A DNA stretch of 14,652 nucleotides, from contig DJJR01000073.1 in the NCBI GenBank assembly GCA_002434245.1, forward strand, positions 49,340 through 63,991. The letters run 5' to 3'. The notes beneath the pieces are model-generated. The model was not told where the DNA came from. It worked only from the letters and a program-made list of their open reading frames with translations, and did no database searches. The number at the start of each line of letters is the position of its first letter. The stretch's first letter is position 1. The DNA is from Pelosinus fermentans (lineage in GTDB: Bacteria > Bacillota > Negativicutes > DSM-13327). Position numbers and translations under genes: made by a program. Shown one piece after another: positions 8,388 through 14,652 of the stretch.

Positions 8388-8415
8388 TTGTTATTAAATG
8401 CAGGAAATTTATAGT
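8388..8415 (+). promoter_or_regulatory. Possible promoter of the HD-GYP gene
   Basis: TTGTTA (8388-8393, four of six) and TATAGT (8410-8415, five of six) are 16 bases apart, and the -10 ends 53 bases before the HD-GYP start. The match is moderate and the region is AT-rich, so this is tentative. It lies beyond the tetR operator by about 40 bases, so the TetR protein need not control it. Confidence 0.35.
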
Positions 8416-8468
8416 TATTTATGGAAGATAGCGTTCTAAGATACTAAATTTTATACGGGGTGTAGCAG

Positions 8469-9542
8469 ATGAGTAGTATTAAACCTCAAAAAGCACATAA
8501 AATTATCGATCAAAAAATCGAGTTCTTAGTACCGGGCATGGAGTTAGCGCGGGATGCCTGCACAAGTGACGGGAAAATATTAGCAAGTGAAAGTACGATT
8601 ATCAGTAAAGCTTTAATCAAAAATCTACAAAACTGGGACATTGACAAAGTATCGATCATTGCTGAAATAACAGCAAATCCCATAACCGATCCTAATATTC
8701 AAAAATTCATGAACAGCTATAATCAATCTGTAACAACTGTTCAAAAAACTTTTGAAGACATTCGTCAAACCCAGGAAGTTCCCATTGAAACATTTACCAA
8801 TACTGCCGATGATATCGTTGAAAATATCTCTGCCACAGGCAATGCAATTGACCAATTATATAATTTACCCCAATGTGACGATTACACTTTCCGTCATAGT
8901 GTTAATGTAAGTGCAATTGCAGCCCTTATCGCCACATGGCTCAAGTTTCCTCCTGAGAGTGTCAGTGCTATTGCTTTAGCTGGACTTCTGCATGATGTAG
9001 GAAAATCGCAGCTGCCAACAGAGATATTAAATAAATCCCATCGTCTTGCTCCTGATGACTATGAATTATATAAAACTCATACTACCCTTGGATATGATCT
9101 AGTAAGCAAGATACCAAATATAGCACAAAGCGTACTTTCTGGTATATTAGATCATCATGAAAGAGAAGATGGCAATGGCTATCCCAATGAACTAACTTCA
9201 GAAGATATTCATCCTTATGCTAAGATTATAGCGGTTGCTGATTTATTTGATGAATCCCTGACAATTAATTGCGACACCCCTGGTGCATTAAGTCCTTACT
9301 CCAGTTTGGATAAATTGCGCCAGGATATTTACTCCATTGATGCCAAAACATGTATTACTTTTACTGAAAATATGATGAACTTTCTCTCTGGTAATCTAGT
9401 TGCTCTCACAAATGGTGAACAGGCACGAGTCGTTTTCGTGAATAAAGATAAGCCATCCAACTCGATTGTGCAGAAATCTGATGGTAATGTCCTTGATTTA
9501 TCTGAGACCGCTGATCTTTGCATTCATTACATTATCAGGTAG
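8469..9542 (+). CDS. HD-GYP domain cyclic-di-GMP phosphodiesterase
   Basis: A 357-residue cytoplasmic protein expected to hydrolyse cyclic di-GMP, lowering this second messenger of motility and biofilm control. The N-terminal part (about 15-65, with FLVPGMELARD and a DGKIL turn) is the small beta-rich segment often found in front of HD-GYP domains. A helical linker covers about 75-125. The HD-GYP domain spans about 130-310. Metal and catalytic residues visible are His143 (FRHS), His175-Asp176 (LLHDVGK), His229-His230 (DHHE), the DGNGYP signature at 234-239, and Asp258 (VADLFD). All hallmark residues look present, so activity is plausible. No receiver, PAS or membrane domain is seen, so the input signal is unknown. 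The ATG at 8469 has GGGG eight bases upstream, a modest site. It is transcribed divergently from the TetR operon and stands alone, ending in a terminator-like palindrome. Confidence 0.9.
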   Translation: MSSIKPQKAHKIIDQKIEFLVPGMELARDACTSDGKILASESTIISKALIKNLQNWDIDKVSIIAEITANPITDPNIQKFMNSYNQSVTTVQKTFEDIRQTQEVPIETFTNTADDIVENISATGNAIDQLYNLPQCDDYTFRHSVNVSAIAALIATWLKFPPESVSAIALAGLLHDVGKSQLPTEILNKSHRLAPDDYELYKTHTTLGYDLVSKIPNIAQSVLSGILDHHEREDGNGYPNELTSEDIHPYAKIIAVADLFDESLTINCDTPGALSPYSSLDKLRQDIYSIDAKTCITFTENMMNFLSGNLVALTNGEQARVVFVNKDKPSNSIVQKSDGNVLDLSETADLCIHYIIR

Positions 9543-9570
9543 TAAGATTTCATACACCATGAAAAGCCAT

Positions 9571-9616
9571 AAGCCGATTAGCCTAACGCATAATTATACG
9601 TTGGACTAATCGGCTT
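9571..9616 (+). terminator. Palindrome and probable terminator after the HD-GYP gene
   Basis: Arms 9571-9588 and 9599-9616 pair over 18 positions with one mismatch and one G-U pair, around a 10-base loop. The right arm ends in CTT and runs into TGTT, giving a short U-rich tail on the plus strand, 28 bases after the HD-GYP stop. The left arm repeats the palindrome at 1143-1162 almost exactly (19 of 20 bases), so this is also a copy of a dispersed repeat. Confidence 0.6.
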
Positions 9617-9639
9617 TGTTGACGTACTTGTGTCCTCTT

Positions 9640-10006
9640 TTACCAGAGTCCGAGCACCTTCCACCATACACCGCCGATTCCAAGCCAGATAATTACATTA
9701 ATGTAGTAAGTATAAACCCGAGCCGCCACCAGTCAGCCTGTGTTACATATCCAGCTCCGAAAAGAATCGGACCTGCCGCACCACTGTAATGTGTCAACGG
9801 TATCATCACTATGGAACCCATAACTTTTAATTCCTCAATCGCTATTCTTTTTGCATCTGGCATTGCCGTAATTTCCGGGGGGATACAATTTATAGAAAAT
9901 ATATGGAATTAATTGGAACCACTCCGGGAACAATCGCTGCCAAAGCCCATGAAGCCCAGGTAAGCTGTACACCAATTGTGTAAGAAGCAAGTTCGACAGC
10001 AAGTGG
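9640..10006 (-). pseudogene. Decayed remnant of a DASS/SLC13-type dicarboxylate or citrate transporter
   Basis: Reading the minus strand in shifting frames recovers consecutive pieces typical of CitT/TtdT-like sodium:carboxylate symporters. In order they are TIGVQLTWASWALAAIVPG, then IPYIFYKLYPP, then PEITAMPDAKRIAIEELK, then LTHYSGAAGPILFGAGYV and DWWRLGF, then INVIIWLGIGGVWWKVLGLW and a TAA stop at 9640-9642. At least three frameshifts separate them: near the repeated AATT around 9910, at a run of six C (plus-strand G) around 9880, and around 9695. In intact relatives, more than 200 residues lie between the PPEI block and the LTHY block; here they are directly fused near 9820, so an internal deletion is inferred. 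The N-terminal half is missing. About 120 codons remain of a normal 470 or so. It cannot make a working transporter. Confidence 0.75.
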
Positions 10007-10012
10007 AAATCA

Positions 10013-10174
10013 GTGTTAAATAATATTTCATCTGATACTGCTCTGTTCGCTCCTTATAGTAACCGTTTAGATATTGACCAGCTTGCCAACCAGCCAATCG
10101 AAAACTTCTTAGAAATGATTATGGATTCAAATCGCATTCTGTATTTAATTGCTAAAAAGCTTGCAAGTCTATAA
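10013..10174 (+). pseudogene. Short plus-strand coding fragment of unknown origin
   Basis: An open frame ends at TAA 10172-10174 and reads as a plausible, non-biased protein tail (ALFAPYSNRLDIDQLANQ, then IENFLEMIMDSNRILYLIAK). The frame is open back to 9953, but before about 10007 it is antisense to the transporter remnant. The first in-frame start is GTG 10013 with no convincing ribosome binding site, giving 53 residues. I read it as the surviving 3' end of a lost gene. I do not recognise the family, and it could be a chance open frame. Confidence 0.35.
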
Positions 10175-10213
10175 ATAAGCTTAAGCTCCTATTGATCTGT
10201 AAGCCCGATGTTA

Positions 10214-10260
10214 AGAAATAGCATTCTACAGCCCATTCGAGGCTGTAGAATGCTATTTCT
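10214..10260 (-). terminator. Perfect 20-bp hairpin downstream of the AcrB-like gene
   Basis: Arms 10214-10233 and 10241-10260 are perfect reverse complements around a 7-base loop. It starts 45 bases after the permease stop codon (minus strand), and the minus-strand 3' arm ends in TATTTCTTAA, a weak U-rich tail. It may end transcription of the adaptor-permease operon. The sequence is unrelated to the palindromes at 1137 and 9571. Confidence 0.6.
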
Positions 10261-10305
10261 ACATTTTAGAATTCCTTTATTTGATTGCTGCTACTTAAGC
10301 AGTAT

Positions 10306-13300
10306 TTATACTGAACAAGTTTCTTTTTTCTTTTTCTTCCAATGCAATTTAGCCACAGTCCATTCCACAACCACAAATAATACCGGGATGAGGAAGATGC
10401 CAAAAGCCGTAGCGATCGTCATACCACCAACAACTGCAGTTCCCATCGCTTTTCTCGCGCCGGCACCGGCACCGCTTGCCATCATCAGCGGCAGGCACCC
10501 GATAATAAAGGCAAAAGACGTCATCAGGATCGGCCGGAGACGCAATGCTGCAGCTTCAATAGCCGCTTTAACCGGGTCCATCCCCTTATCCACCCTGACT
10601 TTAGCAAATTCAACGATCAAAATCGCATTCTTAGCGGCTAAACCGATTAGCATAATCACTCCGATCTGCATATAGACGCTGTTTTGCAGATTCATAGCAT
10701 ATTGAGACAATAATGCCCCGAAAATGCCGGTTGGCACAGAAAGCATGACAGCATACGGAACGCTCCAGCTCTCATACAGCGCTGCCAGGCATAAAAAGAC
10801 AAATACCAATGCTAATGCCAAAATCTGCATGGTTGTGCTGCCTGCCTTCTTTTCCTCCCGGCTTTGTCCTGACCACTCCACACTAAAACCGGAAGGCAGC
10901 TTTTCTTTAGCCAGTTTCTCCATGACAGCAAGGGCTTGCCCTGAACTATAATTTTCTCCCACAGAACCATTGATCTGAATGCTGCGGGCAGCATTGAAAC
11001 GGGAAATAATGGACGGTCCTGTAGTTAGCTTCGGTTTTATCAAGGTATCTAACGGAATCATAGAGCCATTCGAGGATCGGACATAAATAAAGCGCGTCAT
11101 GTCAGCTTCATTGCGGAACATTGTATCGGCCTGCATAACCACTTTATAGGTACGGTTAAATTGGTTGAAATCATTCACCTGAGTACCGCCAAAATTGACC
11201 TGCAGCGCCGTAAATACATCATTTAACGCAATTCCCAAATTTTTTATCTTTTCCCGGTCAACTTCAAATTCATAGCCGGGAGAATCACTTTTATAGGTAG
11301 AGTATACGGCACTCACTTCCGGAAGCTGATTGGCTGCAAGCACAAATTCTTTTGTAATCGCATCCAATTCTTCCTTGCTGTGACCGGTCATATCCTGCAA
11401 TACCATAGTAAAGCCGCCGACCATTCCCAGACCTGGCAAAGAAGGCATGTTAAATGCCATAATGGAAGCTTCCGGGAACAGGTCGCCTTTGCTCTGAACC
11501 TGGCCGATGATGGAATCAATCTGGGTCCCAGAGTCTTTTCGGCTACTCCAAGGTTCGAGCCCAACAAACAGGACCGCCGTGTTGGCTTTAGCAGCATTTG
11601 ACAAAATATCAAAACCCGCAATCGCAATCACCTGCTCAACACCTGCTTGTTCTCTGATTTCTTTGGCCACCTGATCGGTTATGACCTGCGTCCTATTCAT
11701 ACTCGCACCTTCCGGCAGATTGACAGCTACCGCAAAAAATCCCTGATCTTCATCCGGTACAAACGTCGTCGGAACAACTTTATATAAGTACACTGTCCCC
11801 ACTACAATGATCAGCAAGAAGATACAACAATATTTCGCTTTAGAGATTAATGATTTCACCGTTTCACTATACGCACTGGTAGTTCGGTCAAACCAGTTAT
11901 TAAATTTAGCAAAAAATCTGCCCAGAGCACTGTCCTTTGACTGTTCTTCATGGGGTTTTAACAACATCGCACACAGTGCCGGAGTCAGCGACAAAGCAAC
12001 TAGAGCAGATAAAGCCATAGAAACAGCAATCGTCAAGGCGAACTGGCGATAGAGAACACCCACCATACCACCGATGAAAGCAACCGGAACAAATACTGCA
12101 GCCAATACAAAAGCAATGGCAATAACGGGTCCCGCCACTTCGTCCATTGCTCGTTTCGTGGCCTCCACTGGTGTCAGTTTATTATAGCGGATGTGATGCT
12201 CCACTGCTTCAATAACGACAATGGCATCGTCGACAACCAATCCAATGGCCAATACCATAGCGAACAGTGTCAGGGTGTTAATCGAAAATCCAAGAAGCAC
12301 GAAAGCACCAAAGGTACCAATTAATGATACGGGAACGGCCAGCATCGGAATCAGCGTTGCCCGCCAGCTTTGCAGAAAAAGAAATACGATGATCATAACG
12401 AGAACCATTGCTTCACAAAAGGTTTTAACAACCTCTTGCATAGATTCAGCAATAAAATTTGTATTATCAAAGACGGATCGATATTTCACATCCGGCGGAA
12501 AGTTTTCTTTCATTATTGCCACAGCATTTTTTACTCCTGCGATGGTATTCATTGCATTGGCGTCGCTTGTAAGCTGAATACCCACCGCAACTGCATTGGC
12601 CCCATCTTGTTTTGAGGAATAATTCAAGTCTTTCCCGGCATTCTCGACTCGCGCAATATCTTTCAGATAAACAAAAGAGCCATTCGGCTGAGCCTTCACG
12701 ATAATATTTTCAAAATCAGCGATACTTGTTAAACGCCCTTGCACTTTCGCGGTATATTGAAACTCCTGCTTTTTGGGTACAGGCATGGCACCAATTGTAC
12801 CGGCTGGCGCCTGAACATTTTGTTCCTTAATGACCTCAATCACGTCGGCAACGGTTAACTCAAGTTCCGCCATGCGATCCGGATTAATCCAGATACGTCG
12901 GGAAAAATCCGCCCCCAGAATCATCACATCGCCGACACCATTGACCCGCTTAATAGCATCTTTTAAGTAGACATTGAAATAATTAGTTAAAAATACACTG
13001 TCGTAGGTGCCCTTAGGCGAATAGAAGCTCAGCATCATAGCCATGTCAGAAGATGCTTTTCTGGTGGTAATGCCAGCCGCGGTAACTTCTGCCGGTAAAT
13101 TGGCATTGGCCTGGGCGACACTGTTCTGTACCTTAACGGCAGCAATGTCTCCATCGACGCCCAGATCAAAGACAACTTCCAGACTATAGGCACCCGAATC
13201 ATCGGAATTTGAACTCATATAGTTCATGCCCTGGACACCGTTAACCTGCTCCTCCAGCACCTGGGCTACCGTCTGATTAACAACTTCAGCGTTCGCGCCA

Positions 13301-13449
13301 ATATAGGATGCCGACACTGATACTGTGGGCGGCTGAATTTGCGGGTACTGAGCGATGGGAAGATTCAGTCCGGCAATCATTCCCACTGCTACAATCATAA
13401 TGGAAAGAACAATTGCAAAAATTGGACGCTCAATAAAAAATCTCGCCAC
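10306..13449 (-). CDS. AcrB/MexB-type RND multidrug efflux permease (HAE1 family)
   Basis: A 1047-residue inner-membrane proton/drug antiporter, close to the 1049 of AcrB, that exports hydrophobic and amphiphilic compounds through an adaptor and TolC-like channel. The N-terminus ARFFIERPIFAIVLSI is the family signature. With the start used here, the proton-relay residues are Asp407-Asp408 (GLVVDDAIVV) and Lys940 (GLAAKNAILIVEFAK), identical to AcrB numbering. This supports GTG 13449 over the GTG at 13461, which lies inside the ribosome binding site. Periplasmic landmarks include PNGSFVYLKDIARV at about 255-268 and the NFGGTQVNDF stretch at about 752-761. The tail is basic (WKKKKKE). It follows the lipoprotein adaptor by 15 bases. 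No outer-membrane channel gene follows: the stop is succeeded by a hairpin and decayed DNA. By eye, base composition is more GC-rich than the left half of the window. Confidence 0.95.
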   Translation of the reverse strand: MARFFIERPIFAIVLSIMIVAVGMIAGLNLPIAQYPQIQPPTVSVSASYIGANAEVVNQTVAQVLEEQVNGVQGMNYMSSNSDDSGAYSLEVVFDLGVDGDIAAVKVQNSVAQANANLPAEVTAAGITTRKASSDMAMMLSFYSPKGTYDSVFLTNYFNVYLKDAIKRVNGVGDVMILGADFSRRIWINPDRMAELELTVADVIEVIKEQNVQAPAGTIGAMPVPKKQEFQYTAKVQGRLTSIADFENIIVKAQPNGSFVYLKDIARVENAGKDLNYSSKQDGANAVAVGIQLTSDANAMNTIAGVKNAVAIMKENFPPDVKYRSVFDNTNFIAESMQEVVKTFCEAMVLVMIIVFLFLQSWRATLIPMLAVPVSLIGTFGAFVLLGFSINTLTLFAMVLAIGLVVDDAIVVIEAVEHHIRYNKLTPVEATKRAMDEVAGPVIAIAFVLAAVFVPVAFIGGMVGVLYRQFALTIAVSMALSALVALSLTPALCAMLLKPHEEQSKDSALGRFFAKFNNWFDRTTSAYSETVKSLISKAKYCCIFLLIIVVGTVYLYKVVPTTFVPDEDQGFFAVAVNLPEGASMNRTQVITDQVAKEIREQAGVEQVIAIAGFDILSNAAKANTAVLFVGLEPWSSRKDSGTQIDSIIGQVQSKGDLFPEASIMAFNMPSLPGLGMVGGFTMVLQDMTGHSKEELDAITKEFVLAANQLPEVSAVYSTYKSDSPGYEFEVDREKIKNLGIALNDVFTALQVNFGGTQVNDFNQFNRTYKVVMQADTMFRNEADMTRFIYVRSSNGSMIPLDTLIKPKLTTGPSIISRFNAARSIQINGSVGENYSSGQALAVMEKLAKEKLPSGFSVEWSGQSREEKKAGSTTMQILALALVFVFLCLAALYESWSVPYAVMLSVPTGIFGALLSQYAMNLQNSVYMQIGVIMLIGLAAKNAILIVEFAKVRVDKGMDPVKAAIEAAALRLRPILMTSFAFIIGCLPLMMASGAGAGARKAMGTAVVGGMTIATAFGIFLIPVLFVVVEWTVAKLHWKKKKKETCSV

Positions 13450-13458
13450 GATTATGTA

Positions 13459-13466
13459 CACCTCCT
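13459..13466 (-). promoter_or_regulatory. Ribosome binding site of the AcrB-like gene, overlapping the adaptor stop
   Basis: AGGAGGTG on the minus strand could pair fully with the 3' end of 16S rRNA and ends nine bases before GTG 13449. The adaptor stop codon TAG (13467-13465) shares its last two bases with this site, which suggests that ribosomes finishing the adaptor re-initiate on the permease. The site includes most of the alternative GTG at 13461-13459, which rules that codon out as a start. Confidence 0.75.
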
Positions 13467-14625
13467 AGGAGTTAATTGATAGCTCCAACTCATCGGGAGT
13501 GACGATAGTCACATCAAGTGCCATCCCCTCCTGAACCTTGGTCAGCCCTTCTACAACAACTGTGTCATTTGCGGTTAATCCTTCTTTTACAAGGTAATAA
13601 CTGCCCACCTTTTCCCCCAGAATTACCGACCGAGGCTCTGCTGTATTGTCGACATTAACAATTGTGACCAGAGATTTATCCAAAACCTGCTGCACAGCCC
13701 GCTGGGGAACCAGCAACGCATTTTTTTCTGGTATGCCAGGGATTTTAACTCTAGCAAACATGCCTGGGATTAATATCCCGTCAGGATTAGCGAAAGAGGC
13801 TTTTAACGTCAGTGTTCCACTATTATTAGCCAAGCCCCGGTCTGCCTGTGTGACTTTCCCCTTTATCGGATACACTGCACCATTGCTTAATGTAATCATG
13901 ACATCTTCGCCCCAGCCGCTGTTGGCAATATGGTTCTGCGAAACCTGCCGCAAATTAAGATATTCATTTTCACTCATATTAAATTGCACAAATACCGAGT
14001 CCAGAGCACCCATCGTGACTAACGTGGTACTCCCTGCCTGTACATAGGTTCCCACGCCGACATCATTTACATCAATGCGTCCGTCGATTGGTGAAACAAC
14101 CAAGGTACTGTTTACATCATCCTGCGCCTTTTTTACTAGTGCACGGTAAGAGGCCACTAAAGCCTCATTCTGGCGTTCGGTCGCTTTCTGAGTAGTCAGA
14201 CGCTGTTCCGGAATAGCTGCCGCATTCAGCAGATTTTGATATCGCTCCGTATCAATCCGTGAGTTTTCCCAATTGGCCTCGGCTTGTACCAGCTGCGCTT
14301 GGGCAGAAAGCAATGTACTTTCATATTGAATGCTGTCGATGCGAAACAAGGGTTGCCCTTTTTTGACCACATCACCGCCGGAAACCAATTTTTCTACAAT
14401 ACTGCCTGATACACGTGCCTGAATTTTTACTTCATTTTTTCCCTGTATCTGTCCGGCATATTCATTGGCTCTCGTTACGTCCTGCTGGATAACCTTTATT
14501 GCTTTAACCGGTACTGCTTTTTCCTGCATCATTGTCTCCGTGCCGCCACATCCCGTAATGATCAAACCAATCATTATGGCACCCAATCCTACGCAGCAAC
14601 TCTTTCTGACTTTTGCTGAAAACAC
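13465..14625 (-). CDS. RND efflux periplasmic adaptor lipoprotein (AcrA/MexA-like)
   Basis: A 386-residue membrane fusion protein that links the permease encoded just downstream to an outer-membrane channel. The N-terminus has a lipoprotein signal: basic residues, a hydrophobic stretch at about 11-23 and the lipobox IITGC with the lipidated cysteine at Cys26. After processing it would be tethered to the outer face of the inner membrane. Lipoyl halves lie at about 65-98 (EVKIQARVSGSI, GDVVKKGQPLF) and 175-207 (VVSPIDGRI, GTYVQAG). A long alpha-helical hairpin at about 100-170 lies between them. The beta-barrel and membrane-proximal parts follow (IPGMFARVKI, LLVPQRAVQQ). The start is GTG 14625, with GAGGAGG seven bases upstream. 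The promoter is probably beyond the window edge; only 27 bases remain upstream, ending in AT-rich sequence. No regulator gene for this operon is seen. Confidence 0.94.
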   Translation of the reverse strand: MFSAKVRKSCCVGLGAIMIGLIITGCGGTETMMQEKAVPVKAIKVIQQDVTRANEYAGQIQGKNEVKIQARVSGSIVEKLVSGGDVVKKGQPLFRIDSIQYESTLLSAQAQLVQAEANWENSRIDTERYQNLLNAAAIPEQRLTTQKATERQNEALVASYRALVKKAQDDVNSTLVVSPIDGRIDVNDVGVGTYVQAGSTTLVTMGALDSVFVQFNMSENEYLNLRQVSQNHIANSGWGEDVMITLSNGAVYPIKGKVTQADRGLANNSGTLTLKASFANPDGILIPGMFARVKIPGIPEKNALLVPQRAVQQVLDKSLVTIVNVDNTAEPRSVILGEKVGSYYLVKEGLTANDTVVVEGLTKVQEGMALDVTIVTPDELELSINS

Positions 14626-14652
14626 AATTCTCCCTCCTCGTATAATATATTT

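Noticed and set aside
9909..10097. A 62-codon open frame on the minus strand with cysteine-rich residues
   Set aside because: It overlaps the transporter remnant in a different frame; the DASS-like blocks are found in the neighbouring frame, so the cysteines are a frame artefact.
9543..10305. Possible insertion sequence or transposon in the gene-free stretch
   Set aside because: No transposase fragment, paired terminal inverted repeats or target duplication could be seen; the contents are explained better by gene decay.
10208..10675. A 155-codon open frame on the plus strand at the end of the AcrB-like gene
   Set aside because: Most of it is antisense to the permease and its start overlaps the hairpin at 10214-10260. 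The translation has no recognisable domain.

Overview
The window most likely comes from a diderm Firmicute of the Negativicutes type (Pelosinus or Sporomusa relatives). Two observations suggest this. It is AT-rich with strong AGGAGG-type ribosome binding sites, as in Firmicutes. It also carries two complete RND efflux permease/adaptor pairs, one with a lipoprotein adaptor, which normally serve cells with an outer membrane. The taxonomy is an inference from gene content and cannot be proved here.

Layout from left to right. Bases 1-121 hold no gene I can support. A radical SAM/SPASM protein (122-1000, minus) is followed by a long palindrome, then pruA for L-glutamate gamma-semialdehyde dehydrogenase (1243-2874, minus) and an orphan lactose/cellobiose-type PTS IIA protein (3008-3316, minus). 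Next comes an efflux operon on the minus strand, transcribed from right to left: a TetR-family regulator (7671-8288), a membrane-anchored periplasmic adaptor (6458-7567) and an RND permease of the TriC/MexK-like branch (3372-6461). Adaptor and permease overlap by ATGA. A near-consensus promoter with a palindromic operator over its -10 lies upstream of the regulator, and a related 18-bp site lies between the regulator and the adaptor. Together they suggest autoregulated, drug-responsive control.

Divergent from that operon is an HD-GYP cyclic-di-GMP phosphodiesterase (8469-9542, plus), followed by a terminator-like palindrome whose left arm matches the palindrome after pruA in 19 of 20 bases. 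The 763-base stretch 9543-10305 has no intact gene. It holds a heavily decayed remnant of a DASS/SLC13-type carboxylate transporter (minus), a short plus-strand 3' gene fragment of unknown identity, and a perfect 20-bp hairpin.

The right end is a second efflux operon on the minus strand: a lipoprotein adaptor (13465-14625) and an AcrB/MexB-type RND permease (10306-13449). They are translationally coupled, with the adaptor stop codon inside the permease Shine-Dalgarno sequence. Neither operon contains an outer-membrane channel gene, so both would need a TolC-like partner from elsewhere.

I found no rRNA, tRNA, CRISPR array, insertion sequence or intact mobile element. Nothing looks like a wholly new system. 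The most informative points are the operator pair, the dispersed palindrome, the decayed region and the isolated PTS IIA and radical SAM genes.
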